Position numbers and translations under genes: made by a program. The notes below the pieces were generated by a model that saw only the letters and a list, made by a program, of their open reading frames with translations, was not told where the DNA came from and made no database searches. Shown here one piece after another: positions 1 to 12,249 of a DNA stretch of 64,000 nt. This DNA comes from Platynereis dumerilii (lineage: Eukaryota > Annelida > Polychaeta > Phyllodocida > Nereididae): NCBI GenBank assembly GCA_026936325.1, contig JAPTHN010000007.1, forward strand, positions 21,167,974-21,231,973. The letters run 5' to 3'. Numbering within the stretch: position 1 is the first letter of the stretch; every line of letters starts with the position of its first letter.

Positions 1-3000
1 CTGGAAGATGTTCATTCATCACATTAAATCACAAAGAGAAAAATTCTTGTTTCTTGGTTGTGCATTAAGACACGCATGTTGAGTCCTTTCCTCCGGGCAA
101 GTTTTGTCTTTAATTGTTCCCAATTTACAAATTTCTCTCCTCATGTTCCTTCATTACATCAAAGTGGGTTCCTGGGCCACCTGCTGCTTCTTTGAATATT
201 TCACTGTAGGTTTATTGCACGTTAAAACCTTCCTCAATTTGCAATTTAGCTCGAGGGGGACACCACAGGAATTCTAATGTTGTAAATCAATTATTAAGGT
301 ATGCATCCATAATAAATATGTTTTTCTCTTTTATACTTGAAAAGTTACAAATTGAAATGGATATTATACGAGAAAACTTAGAATATATCATGACACAACT
401 TGGTTACTATTTCAGCACAGTGTCTGACAAATTTCAGGTGATAGGGCAAAATAAAACATTCACACCGACCTGTGTTTCCATTAGCTCCATTAGCCTGCTC
501 TACCAAGCAATCTGTCCCGGCAAAAATGAGCAGAAACAGAGATTGAGATTTGCAGAAGGCCAGAGCTACCACTTCCCTGGATAGCTTTGTGATTGCTCTT
601 TCTGATGTTAAAACAGATGTCAGACTGTTGAACCCAAAACCTAAATTACTCAAAGAAAAAGAATTCCAGTATAAAAAATTACCCACACTGTGTTTTTTGT
701 GTGTTCTTTTATTGTAGCGCATATAACTATTTTCAAGTTGTTTAATAAATTTTTATTCACATTTTATATTAGCAAAATTTTCAATATTTAGTGTCTGGAC
801 TTAGGTGATGGAAAGTCGATCTAGTGCATCTTTTCAAAGGCTTACATACAGGTTGAGTGACAGTTCCCGAATGAAAAGAAGCCAGTGATTAATCTATGGT
901 CAGATTAACAGGTCTCATTAATGGCTCTCATTACATACAAATCACTAGCAAAAGGAAATTATTTTTACTGGCCAACAGTGTGTTATTTGAATGACAAAAA
1001 TCGATGCATGTTACAATGTTATTTGATATGAAAATTCAATGCATTTCATGATGATAGTATTGTCAAACAAGTAGTAAGCATTCATCAACAATGAAGTTTC
1101 ATAATAAAAAAATATTTGATGCGCTCCTATTTTGACTCAATTTCATGTGGACATATTTAAGCTAGCTGCACTAAACTAAATGTTAGATGGTTTTTGAAAT
1201 AGATGTCAGTAGCTACTTCATTGGATTGCTACAGTGATAAGATTGAAGTCAGAAAATTGTCCTGCAACTAGAAATTTATATTACTTCAAATGAGTTCAAT
1301 TACACCAATTACTTCATTGCTCTCACTCAAGCTGTATCGATCTCCCTCAAATATTGATATTTGCTGATTAATATCAGGAAACTGAGATTTACCATCATTT
1401 GACAATAGTCTTTTAATTCATTAGTGGTGATGAGAGCATTGTTATGATTCCACAATGTTCTGATCTGAGCTAAATGGCTTGTCATCTGGAGATCAGATGT
1501 TTCTCGTTCTGCTTTCATTGAATGAATTTTGTAGATTGAAGGACATAAATGGTCATTGATTGATCTAAGGACTAAATGTTCCAATGATAGAATGTCCAAA
1601 TGAATGTAATTGTGAATCCTTTGATAGCGATAACACGTAATTGCTGTCCTTTTTCTGATGAAATTGTTTTCTGTTATTTATGCGTTAATTTCTAAAACGA
1701 TAGATCTGGTCATTCACAATCATTTTGCAATCAATTTCACTTACTAAAAGTTACTGATTACGTCTGAATGGGAATCTGCTGAAACCCGACTGGTAACTGA
1801 AGTAATAGGACAGAAAGAAGCCTTGCAGAAACTCTGTAAGACAGAAGTAGAGTATTCATTAATGGATGTGGTAAGGTGAAGTTTCCTGACTTTAGCAACA
1901 CGAAGCTGGATATCAGTGGCGAAATTTAGCAGTGGCATCAAGGAATCTCCATGTGCGAGATTTAGGTTCCTGAACCACCACTCCTGCCACTCCTGCTGCA
2001 TCTTTCACATCCACCCTCCTGCCACCTCTGCCGCTTCTGCCACTCCTGCCATTATATTGGAACCATGTCGAAGGTTTTACAAGCAATATAAAGTAATTAA
2101 CAGTAAAGTGTAGTTTGACAATTAAGTTCGATTAATTCTACTTTAGTCACTCCCCTGTTGTGTGTCTATATGGGATGGCCCAGCAAGTTCAAATGTCAAT
2201 GAACAGGAGGATAAATAAATTACCATAAATATGAAAATGTCATTCAACAATTTGAAGTTGTCAGATAAGCTGAATTTGATATAGTGTTATCTACTTTAGA
2301 TTTATTTTCTTTCCCCTAATGAGGAGCTTTCCTGTTATACAATTTGGCATCGTCAGCAGTGTTCAATATATGAATTTACACAATGGAATTTGGCCGATAT
2401 CACTATGTGATGAGCTCAAAATTACAGGAAATTGGGGAAGGCCACCAAAGTGGAAGTTTTCTCAAGAGGCGGCTTCCAATTCTGCCGAAGAGTTTTACGC
2501 AACACCAAATCACTTTCTTTAGAGTAACACTGCACAGATCTAGATTATAGTTTTTTTTCCTTAGCATCTCTTTGATGTAGTCTCTGAGTGTGGATTGCGT
2601 ATGAGTATTATTTCTCTCCTACGCTTTGACTGATTCAACAAACTTCACAAAAATGTATTTCACCTTTTTACCTGTTTGATCATCTATATCAGAAAACTAT
2701 AATTATGAACGATTCCAGCATTTTCATTATAAGTCGAACACTAGGTTGTCTGTATCAAAAACTATTGCAAATGCATGGAAAAATGTTTTTCTCAGGATTA
2801 TCATTTTGAATACTCCATCCCTTTCTTTGTATTGGTTCTCTTTTTGTTTGTTTTCAGTCATATCAAATTATAATGGCAAATTATTTAAGGATGATACTGA
2901 TGTTGCTTCAGTTCAGTTGAGCAAAGTGCAATGTGTCACTAAATAGGAAATGTGATGGAATCAAGACTTCATATCGATCGCAACAAAGAATATCTACAAA

Positions 3001-3322
3001 ATTATGCAGCTATCTGCCATGTTATGATATGCAGAATAATTCTGATGCATGCTTTGAGTCTTGACAAGTCAGAGGAACCCCACCAAGAATTACACACAAT
3101 GACGGATCTGTGACAGGCTACACAGAGTCGGTTATTGATCCGGCTACCAGTTTTGACAACAAAATTCCTTTTGGCAAACAAGAGCGTAATACCTGCAATT
3201 CACCATGATAATAAAGATACGACAAATTTTCTGTGAGCTTCTTGCACAGAGCCAATCTATTTGCACCAATAGCAACATAAAGCAAATCCTTACACAGCAT
3301 TTGGAAGACGGATTAATGTGTA

Positions 3323-4214
3323 GAGTAGGTCGGGGCATGCGGCCCCCCTTAACTTCGAGGTGCGATTTGACCTACTTTTTATGGGCGATTATTTGAATGC
3401 TTATGCTGTCTGAAAGGGATCACTTGACTCTACTAATAACTAGTGAAACAAATGTCTACCAATTTTAATAAAGGAGTTATGGCCATTTTTGTAAAAAAAA
3501 TAAAATGGCCTTCTTACCCCACCCATCGGGCAAGAAGCCCCCCTATTATAATCCTATGGCAATTTTTTTTGCGAGCGCGTTCAGCCTAAAAGTTATTTCT
3601 TAGGATTCTTCTATCATTTTTAAGATATTCTATTCACTTTTTCAGAATTTTCAGAATTTTTCTGTTCATACTTTCATCTTTTAATATTTTTTGCCCTCTT
3701 TCAATTTCGGACCAAACTTTTTCTATTTTAATTAGCTATTCTATCAAGATTTAAGGTAAAGTAAACATCATTAAATGGTTCCTGAAGCAGCTTCGACCCC
3801 CCAGTGAAGGGGGCCTCATGCCCCAAATCATGTGGGCCTCTCGCCCCAAACCCACATATTTTAATTTGACCTCTATATTTTGAACCAAAATGCAAAAAAC
3901 ATGATCCAAATAATATTTATGTAATGGTCAAAAAGTGAAGCAATGCAGATATCCATTATACTTTAAAAACTTTCCAAAGTTATTTCTGACAACCCCTTTC
4001 AAAGAATTAGTCAAAGTTACAAAAACCATGCACATTTTTTTGTTTCTTTAATTTCTACTATGGTTTGGTGTTGTTTGCCATGAAAATTTATGACGTCACC
4101 TAAAACACCTCTAGCTTCAATCCTATCAATATATAAATGCACCATTAACGTAAGTTTGGATATAAGCCTGGGGGGGCCTCTCACCTAACCCGGGCTTCTT
4201 GCCCCGACCTACTC
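3323..4214. mobile_element. Non-autonomous TA-target DNA transposon, 892 bp
   Basis: The ends are inverted repeats reading GAGTAGGTCGGGGCA, flanked by TA on both sides (3321-3322 and 4215-4216). Copy 2 runs straight through the site at about 27,740, so this is an insertion private to copy 0. The interior holds several more copies of a GGGC..C.TGCCCC motif in both orientations (for example near 3,530, 3,810, 3,840 and 4,190). No open frame resembling a transposase is present. TA duplication fits Tc1/mariner-like or other TA-target families; the superfamily is not decided. Confidence 0.8.
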
Positions 4215-4436
4215 TATTGCTCTGAGAATGATGACAAATATCCATTTCATTTGATATTTCTATTCTCCTGCTTGCAATTGATCTGTAATTGTGAAGTGTG
4301 TTATGTTTTTTTTTTTTAAACATTGTTCTTAGGCTGATAATCTCTTTTGAATATCTTGAGCAATCTGTGCCATATTCCATCAATGTAAACCTTTTAAAAT
4401 ATCACATTCACAATTTTCTCTTTTCTTAAATTGCAG

Positions 4437-4483
4437 GTGAGTTATGCAATTTCTAACAATGATGCAGTCATCTTAAGTTTAAG
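4437..4483 (+). other. Recursive-splice-exon-like motif (copy 0)
   Basis: A pyrimidine-rich tract ending TTGCAG is joined directly to GTGAGT, so a 3' splice site abuts a 5' splice site at 4436/4437. A second strong donor, GTAAGT, starts 47 nt later at 4484. This is the layout of recursive-splice exons in long metazoan introns. One frame of the 47 nt is open. The same arrangement sits at the equivalent place in copy 2 (28,022). Splicing itself is inferred; no transcript is known from the sequence. Confidence 0.4.
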
Positions 4484-6773
4484 GTAAGTTCATGTGAATA
4501 TTTTCAATATTGTATTTTTCAGGGGTGATACTTTTAAGTATTAACAAATTCAGTTATGTTAAATCTCCAAATGTAGAATGGAGGGGATGTGACTGTGCGA
4601 GAATTGAATATTTTGCTAGAGTGCTATAATAACCTGCAACCAATGAAGGAGTGACTTAACCTTGACTTAAGTGATTTGTGCGTGGCTTCATTGAGTAATT
4701 GCGATCAATCATTGCTGAACAACAAATGGTTTCTTGTCTTATACAATTCATAGTGTATGTTGTTCTAATTCTTCTACTCATTTCGTTCCAACATTTCTTA
4801 AAAAAGTAATCCCTAAATTAGATATCATCTAAATGGTCACTGGTCAGACATCCTCAATTTTTTCTTATTTTTTCCCCGATAATATGACTAATTTTTTTCA
4901 ATATGGCTAAAACAATAAACACTGAGCAAAGATAAAAAATATATCTAAATAATTGCAATTCTTTGGAGGCGTTTTTGTTCTAACAGAGACCAATTTTGAA
5001 AATTTACTGCCAATTTCCTCAGTGATTTGATTAGTGCTGCTAATTCAGCTTTGGCAAACACCTATTCAGGCTTTCACTGAGTGTTACCATTTACCTGAAG
5101 CTATTGTGGCAGGCCTCTATAGATGTAAATTTGTGCTGATGTAATTTCAAAACCAAACTGCTGGTTATTACACCTCTAATTTTAATCTGACAAGGCGCGA
5201 GGTTTAAATCCCCTCTAAGTCCCATATATCATCAACCAATCAAAATTAGGCAAATATCACAGGTTTAATGAATCAATCATCTCAAACCGTCTAGATTGTC
5301 CATGGCTCAAGTATCAACTTTCCTTTTTCATTGTGTTTTTCTATGCTACATTGCAAACTGTTGTGACTATGTCTGATAACCTTGCCATCTTTGTGAAAAT
5401 TGTTTTAACTCCTATTTTTGATCCATGTAAATAATTTTGTGTTATTATGGTTTTTTCCACCTGAAACCTCTCTTGTACCTCCTGAATGAGGCCGAAGCAA
5501 ATCAGGTGATCCTCCGTATAATGATAACAATGTCATATTTGCAGCCGGATAATTTGCAGCAGGATAATTTATAACAGACATGTCAGAGATCCAAAGTTAA
5601 TCTCATAGCAAGAGATATTGCGGAATGCTCACTGCGTGAATACTGGCTGTTGCAGTTACAGTAAATGGAATATATTTCAATGTGCCAATGCATTAGGGAT
5701 AACACTACCTTCATAAATGGGTGTAATGGGTATAACATGCAGTGTCATTTGCTTGTTTGTCACTCTGAACTATCAGAACTCAATCATTTGGCAGTTTCTT
5801 TATATTTACCCTGGAAACTCTAGTCATGCTTCGGCAAAATATTCAGCTGTCTCTTGAGGAAACTCCATCCATCGGTCTTACCCAATTTCCTCCTCTCATC
5901 ATATCAGCATATTACAAATATGAGGAAAATTAAAACGGGAAAAACTTTGGCAGATCTTAAAGTCATTAATTATGATCAGATTCCACATGATTTTTTACCA
6001 GTATCTGAGTTTTTTGTAATATCAAGAGAACCTACATTGCATCACTTTACAACTTTACTCTCAAGCTGCATTACCATTAACTAATCTATACTTGAAAGAG
6101 AAAAAGAGGAGAACCATGAAATCACACTGACATTCAATATTTCATTTTGTAGTAACAGATCTATAACACTCTTATCTTTCAACGTCAGTACCATGCATGT
6201 TTGAAAAGAGAAAGATAGATAAATATTCATTTTCACCCAAGCTTGTACACACAACAACTGATATTGATATATAAACATTAACATTATTCGAACAACATGC
6301 TTTGGTGAGGGGATGCACAAGAGTTATCATAACTATATTTAATTGTGTATCTCACAATAAGGATTACTTATATTTATACCACTGTTTGCTTTTTCTAGCC
6401 AATCAGAAGGCAGGATTTCGCTCTGATATAATGCATATCACAGCTCATACACCTGACCATGATATTGCATGCTTGGCTGACTACAAGTTGACAAAATTGA
6501 AGGAAACACAGAAACAAAACTGACCAACAAAGGATTAAAACTGAACAACACAGACAGTAAACAAGGAGGAAGATTGTATCAAGTGTAACTGGTCTCAATA
6601 AAAAGGCTGTATTCACTCTTTTTATATCAATATCTGAAATAATGATCAAAATTAAGGTCACTTGATAAAATAGTTCATTTTGGATAGGCAAGCCGCAACA
6701 AAAAATAGCGGAGCAGCAGACCAACAATTTTGGCCCCATTTGGCAAGCTCAAAGAATTTTTTTTTCTTCTTAA

Positions 6774-6834
6774 TTCGGGGGCTGTCGCCCCCGAACCCCT
6801 GCTTCTTCTTATTTCGGGGGCTGCCGCCCCCGAA
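6774..6834. repeat. Two tandem GC hairpins in AT-rich DNA
   Basis: Two near-identical blocks of about 40 bp follow each other. Each carries a perfect hairpin of the form TTCGGGGGC-loop-GCCCCCGAA (6774-6795 and 6813-6834), followed by CCCCTGC and a pyrimidine-rich spacer. The loop differs at one base (GT versus GC). GC content is far above the surroundings. Origin is unknown; such hairpins often belong to the ends of non-autonomous transposons. Confidence 0.75.
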
Positions 6835-6966
6835 CCCCTGCTCTTTCCTTTCTATTATTTTTTTAATCTATTTCGTAACTTCAAATTTAAATTTTCTCAG
6901 CGACTGTAATAATCAGCCTCACCAAAGAGACCTTGGCTGAGAGGGCTGCACTATCGACCTACCCAG

Positions 6967-7078
6967 CTATCTATCCGTCTATCTATCTATCTATAAAATT
7001 GATCTATGAAATTAAAGTATTGTGTTATTTCTATCTATCAATCTTTCTATCTATCTTTCCATCTATCTTTCTATCTAC
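6967..7078. repeat. TATC/TTTC microsatellite pair
   Basis: Two runs of CTAT tetranucleotides, partly interrupted by CTTT and CCAT variants, flank a short unique stretch. Similar phrases (AAATT..TATTGTGTTATTTC and AAATTAATGTATTGTATTATTTC) follow both runs, so the pair looks like an imperfect local duplication. Confidence 0.85.
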
Positions 7079-7266
7079 AAAATTAATGTATTGTATTATT
7101 TCCTGAGAAGAAAAAATTCTGACCTGTTGCCTTCAGGGCTGCCAACCTTCAAATGAACTGAGAAACAGGAATGTGCAACAAATACAATGAAATGTTGTCA
7201 AACAAGAAGGATTGAAGACAAACAAAGGGATTTAAATTAATTTGTTTTGTACTTAGTGGTATAAGT

Positions 7267-7359
7267 TAGATAACACCCTTGTTTGTGACAATATGCAATA
7301 ATCCTCGGGCTAAAGCCCTCGGATATATTGCATATTGTCACAAACGAGGGCGTTATCTA
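7267..7359. mobile_element. Short foldback (hairpin) element
   Basis: About 93 bp form an almost complete inverted repeat. The arm TAGATAAC.CCCT.GTTTGT is followed by GACAATATGCAATA and a central CTCGGGCTAAAGCCCTCG, then the reverse complement. It would fold into one long hairpin. Small palindromic MITE-like units of this kind are common in invertebrates. No target duplication could be settled. Confidence 0.7.
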
Positions 7360-7789
7360 TTACATATGACATAAAATAAAGGGACATAAGAAAGGAAGAA
7401 GCTTGCTGTCAGTACCTTAATACATTAATGTTTTATTTGTACCAATCAAAAATTGCAAACTAGAAATCATGTGGTGTTATCTTATCATAATTAATATAAC
7501 TAGCATAATACCCGTAAAATGTAAAGAAAAATTGTACACGTGTGAAAAATGTAAAATAGCCCTGTTAGCGATACAGTAATAATTTTGCTAATTTGGAACA
7601 CCAAACCCAGCCTAAGACCTTCTAGAGCATAAGCTGGCAATCAGTAGTTTGGCTGGGAGAGACGGAGGGGTCGGTGAATTAATAGCGTAATTTGGTAATT
7701 ACATGTAGTGCACAATCCAGTGTAAAAATATTTCTCGTTTGTAATGTTATAGATATGAGGGAGTGACCAGAAAGTCAAACTACGTCTTA

Positions 7790-9770
7790 TACGGAGACAA
7801 CATTCAACGACCTCCCAAATCAAACCTTTCCTTCTTGCAATTTCATCTTTAATTGCTCCCAATTTGCAGGTATCAGTCGTCATGTTACATAATTACATGA
7901 AATTAATCCAGGCAAACCACTGCGTGTTTTTTAAATATTTTATCCTGCGTTTCTTGCATGGAATCTTTTCTGCATTCTTAGCACGACAATTTAAGAAGTT
8001 TTACAAACTGCATTCACTGTGTGAGTTCAAAAGATCAGATATTTACAGCCATTTTCACTAATGTAGACATTCAGCCTATAAATGTGTGTTTTTTTTTTGA
8101 CATAAAAAATGTATAACATTAGTGCGCCCCAACAAATGCCATTTCCTTTAAAAATTAATTACATTCAGACCCAGTGTCTACAATTTTCAAATTGTCTATA
8201 ATATCTTAATAGCATGCAATTCACAAAGCATGGTAGTAATTTATTTTTAAACAAAAGTAATTGTAACGCTATTTACAAACTTCACAATCAGTATTTTCTT
8301 CTATTACTATAAAACTGGGCAAAGTTGGCAAGCTATTTTGACCCGATTAATGGCACAATTGCCAACATTTCCTCACTGACACTAATGGCAACTTTGCTTA
8401 AGATACCCATGTCAGTAAGAAAAGTTGGCATTTCTGCCATTAAGTTGGTCAAAATAGACTGCCAACTTTACCCCAGATTGCCAACTTTACCCCGTTTTAC
8501 TGTACTGATTTGTAGTTACTGGAGATTCTCTTTACTGCAATTTCAGTAAGTATGAGTTCCTGCAATTTGACAGAAAAACGTAGCAAATGTAGATCTTGTG
8601 ATTGGTCCAGGCACTGAATGACATGACATTAAACTAATTTGAATGGCATAAAAACGTGTTTAAATTGCAGGTGACGCATCTGGAGTTGGCAGTGACTGCT
8701 TGCATTTTCTTGCTAATCTGCTCAGGTTGTCAAACTCAACTGCTCACTGAAGCAGAATAATACATATTTCATTGCTTTCTACATGTACGTTTAACTAACA
8801 CATTTGGAGGACGTTTTATTGCCCAGGGTCCAATCAGAAAAGCTGAAATTGCTACGTAGACAGTGAGAAATCAAGTCACAAAAACTCATACTAATTGAAT
8901 CTGCAGTAATACATACGGCATTACATTCTTGGCCACGCATCACTGTCACAGAAGTGATGATTGTAATGACAATTTCACAGAAATGTTTTCAAGTCTTTTA
9001 TTTTGAGACGGCCTGAATCTGAAAGGGAATCTATTTATACTCTGCTACAAGGACAACCAATACTTTTTCAATCAATATATCAAATATTTCCATTCCACCT
9101 TTTAAATTAGCTTATGTTATTGGTTGAAATTCCACTTAGAGAAACCAGACATCAGTGAGATGTGATATTGCTCTTTTGTTAAATTCCATTCCAGATATGA
9201 AATTGAATTTCACTTGTCTTAAGGGCCATTCATTGATCACATATTACAGAAATCAGAGTGGCAAATATTCTATAAAGTGTGATTCAATATCCTCAGTGAG
9301 ACAGTTTTCATTTCAGTGTGTTGGATTTGTAAGGATCATAGACTACTGATACTATACATTTCCAGCCATGATTATATTGCCACAAGCAATATGCACTCAA
9401 TATAAAATTGAACATTTATGGAGATGTTCATTTTCTCAGGATATTATTGCCGGTTTGTTTTTTGGTAGAAGATAGTTTCCTGCAAACTTAGGAGGAAGCA
9501 TAATATATTTTGCCCTAGCTGGCAGTTCATCTATGACAGATGTGTTTCCTTATGAGGCAAATAATGATATTGACAGTTACCTTTTAGTTATGAGAAAATA
9601 TTTCTCTGGATTGTTCATCGTTTTCATTAGGAGGTTTGCTTCATGAATTGTTTCATTAATTGTTTCAAATTCAAAGATTTCTGTCAATGTGTTCCGTTCA
9701 TACATTAAAGTGTTACTTCAGGCAATTAACCTGCTGCTTCCTTGAATGTTTTTGTTGGGTTCCTTGCATA
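7790..9770. repeat. Continuation of copy 0, paralogous to 30.5-31.7 kb and 49.25-49.7 kb
   Basis: Bases 7,790-7,980 match 30,640-30,800 and, more weakly, the 17.45 and 23.8 kb blocks. Bases 9,060-9,320 match 31,385-31,635. Bases 8,510-8,915 match 49,255-49,680 of array 2. Bases 9,690-9,775 resemble 140-230 again. The shared words include TCTTTAATTGCTCCCAATTT and GCTGCTTC.TTGAAT. These cross-matches show that the large units are themselves built from older, shorter repeats. Confidence 0.7.
8307..8502. mobile_element. 196-bp TA-flanked MITE
   Basis: The ends read CTATAAAACTGGGCAAAGTT and, inverted on the right, CAGTAAAACGGGGTAAAGTT, both continuing into GGCAA. TA flanks both sides (8305-8306, 8503-8504). 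The core word AAGTTGGCA or its complement recurs about six times inside the element. No coding capacity. It is likely a non-autonomous relative of a TA-target transposon. Confidence 0.8.
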
Positions 9771-9775
9771 CTAAT

Positions 9776-10021
9776 CCCATCAAAAAGAATATCTTTTTGT
9801 TTTCATTTTGGCAAAATATGTTGTATTTGGAATTATCATTCCCTTGGCAAGGTTTTCTCAATGATTGAACATTGATTCAATTTTTCTCAAATGAGTTAAT
9901 TTACGCCAGCAATTTCTTTTTAAATATCTGGTCATAAGTTACAGGTATGGTCAATTTTGTTCTGTTACCACAAAACGCCAAAAAAGACAACTATTGTAAG
10001 TTATTGCTAGTAGAACTTATT
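9776..10021. other. Unassigned spacer
   Basis: No gene, repeat or structured element is recognised between the end of the copy 0 match and the hairpin that opens the Helitron-like element. Confidence 0.5.
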
Positions 10022-10850
10022 ATCTGGACGCCTCTGGCGTGCAGATACTGTCTCACAACGGCCTACTTCCTTGTGTTTTTCAGTTTCCTGTTGGCTGAAC
10101 ATAAGACATAGTGATGTACACAGTAAACCCATCAAACTTACTTTATGTTGCACACACGTGATCCAAGTGACTCAGGCTGATATAGCAAACAGATAGTGGA
10201 TAGATCTACAGATATCACCCGGTGAATTGGTCCTTAACACCGAGAATAGCTGGAAATCTGTGTTGCAATCATGGAAAATTGACTGGATTCTAAATAGGAC
10301 AATGTACTAGAATTATAACTGATATACTGTCCCTATGGCACACCAGGGAGGGGGGACCAGTCTACCAGAATCTGATATGCTTCAGCGCACACCCGTCATC
10401 AACACGCGGTAGCCACCTAGCATGCAAAATACGCACTAATGCTATTGGTTGAGAGAGCTATATAGATTTGCCGGTGTTCAACAACTAGATCATTAGATTG
10501 AAATTGGCATGCATAAACAATTTAAAAGGGGGTTAAAGAGCCCTAAAGCTATTGACCAACTTGTGACCGACTTATGCTCAGACAGGATGAACTGTTTTAC
10601 AACCATGGCCTCATTCACACCTCCTTCTGACCTAAAGAATGGCTTTTTGAGGAAGCATACTACACTGGTCCATTTGTTAGACTAGCAGGGCTAGTCTTTA
10701 GGGATACTAGGTGTCGTCCAGTTCCGAGTCTACCATCTCCATGGCAACCACAGTAGTAGTACTGTCTATTTACACAAGGTAGCTACACTTTCTTCTTCTT
10801 CTTATTGGGAGTTCTCTCCTGTGTTTTGGAGCTCCCCTATTGATAGTTAT

Positions 10851-12226
10851 GATATGGTCAATGATGTCAATCAATGTTAGTCAGCGATGTCAGCCGGGAT
10901 ATCAACCAGTGATATCAACCAGTGATGTCAGCCACTGATGTCAGACGGTGATGTCAGCCACTGATGTCAGCTGGTGATGTCAACAAGTGATGTCAGCCAC
11001 TGATGTCAGCCACTGATGTCAGCCACTGATGTCAGCCACTGATGTCAGCCGGTGATGTCAGCCACTGATGTCAGCCACTGATGTCAGCCACTGATGTCAG
11101 CCACTGATGTCAACCGGTGATGTCAGCCACTGATGTAAGCCACTGATGTCAACCAGTGCTGTCAGCCACTGATGTCAGCCATTGCTGTCAGCCACTGATG
11201 TCAGCCACTGATGTCAGCCACTGATGTCAGCCGGTGATGTCAGCCACTGATGTCAACTGGTGACGGCAGCCACTGATGTCAGCCACTGATGTCAACCAGT
11301 GATGTCAGCCACTGATGTCAACCAGTGATGTCAGCCACTGATGTCAGCCACTGATGTCAGCCAGTGATGTCAGTTGGTGATGTCAGCCAGTGATGTCAGC
11401 CGGTGATGTCAGCCGGTGATGTCAGCCAGTGATGTCAGCCAGTGATGTCAGCCACGGATGTCAGCCACTGATGTCAGCTGGTGATGTCAGCCGGTGATAT
11501 CAGCCACTGATGTCAGCCGGTGGTCAGCCATTGATGTCAGCCACTGATGTCAGCTGGTGATGTCAGCCACTGATGTCAGCTGGTGATGTCAGCCACTGAT
11601 GTCAGCCAATAATGCTAGGCACTGATGTCAGCCACTGATGTCAGCCGGTGATGTCAGCCACCGATGTCAACCAGTGATGTCAGCCACTGATGTCAGCCAC
11701 TGATGTCAGCCGGTGATGTAAGCTGTTTATTTCAGCCACTGATGTCAGCCGGTGGTCAGCCGGTGATGTCAGCCACTGATGTCAGCCGGTGATGTCAGCC
11801 GGTGATGTCAGCCGGTGGTCAGCCATTGATGTCAGCCACTGATGTCAGCTGGTGATGTCAGCCACTGATGTCAGCCACTGATGTCAGCCGGTGGTCAGCC
11901 ACTGATGTCAGCCGGTGATGTCAGCCACTGATGTCAGCCGGTGATGTCAGCCAGTGATGTCAGCCGGTGGTCAGCCATTGATGTCAGCCACTGACGTCAG
12001 CTGGTGACGTCAGCCGGTGATGTGAGCCAGTGATGTCAGCCGCTGATGTCAGTCACTGATGTCAGCCACTGATGTCAGCCACTGATGTCAGCCACTGATG
12101 TCAGCCACTGATGTCAGCCACTGATGTCAGCCGGTTATAGGATGATGTCAGCTGATGAAGTCAGCCAATGATGTCAGCCGGTGATGTCAGCCGATGATGT
12201 CAGCCAGTAATGTCAGTCAGTGATGA
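10851..12226. repeat. 13-bp minisatellite, about 100 copies
   Basis: The unit is GATGTCAGCCACT, with common variants ending CGGT, CAGT and TGGT. It runs for about 1.38 kb with occasional shortened units (GGTGGTCAGCC) and a few decayed ones. A 13-bp period shifts reading frame every unit, so no long frame is encoded. Higher-order blocks recur, for example repeated runs of a CACT unit followed by a CGGT unit, as expected from unequal exchange or slippage. Confidence 0.97.
11992..12012. promoter_or_regulatory. Two perfect CRE octamers within the minisatellite
   Basis: TGACGTCA occurs at 11,992-11,999 and 12,005-12,012, 13 bp apart. This is the palindromic consensus bound by CREB/ATF-type bZIP proteins. 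Nearly all other units have TGATGTCA, one C-to-T step away. The match is exact; any binding is inference. Confidence 0.35.
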
Positions 12227-12249
12227 GCTGAACAAACTGCTGATCGACC

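Larger units (their letters stand above)
1..6120. repeat. Diverged copy 0 of the array 1 repeat unit (cut by window start)
   Basis: This stretch aligns along its length with copy 1 and copy 2. The first 240 bases match 17,380-17,620 and 23,700-23,940. Bases 850-970 match the 18.7 and 24.8 kb blocks, and 5,540-6,060 match 22.5-22.86 kb and 29.6-30.28 kb. Identity looks like 75-80% by eye with many indels. It lacks the TA MITE found in copies 1 and 2 at 21,963 and 29,012, and it carries a private insertion at 3,323. No coding gene is recognised. The open frames here are short and carry stops in the other copies. Confidence 0.85.
6230..7440. repeat. Copy 0-specific insertion cluster
   Basis: Copy 2 passes from its equivalent of about 6,220 to that of about 7,450 within a short distance (30,480-30,500), so some 1.2 kb here is extra in copy 0 or lost from copy 2. 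The stretch contains paired C/G hairpins, TATC-type microsatellite sequence and a small foldback element, annotated separately. Nothing else recognisable is seen between them. Confidence 0.55.

Noticed and set aside
7866-7875. Fourth recursive-splice motif at ATTTGCAG/GTATCA (and TTACAGGTCTCT at 30,694)
   Set aside because: The donor half is weak, the equivalent site in copy 2 is not a donor, and no second donor follows at 30-60 nt.
8664-8676. Fused splice motif AAATTGCAG/GTGACG
   Set aside because: Poor pyrimidine tract and weak donor; the homologous position near 49,425 lacks both AG and GT.
10851-12226. CRISPR-like or protein-repeat interpretation of the 13-bp array
   Set aside because: There are no unique spacers, and a 13-bp period shifts frame and brings in TGA stops, so it is an ordinary minisatellite.
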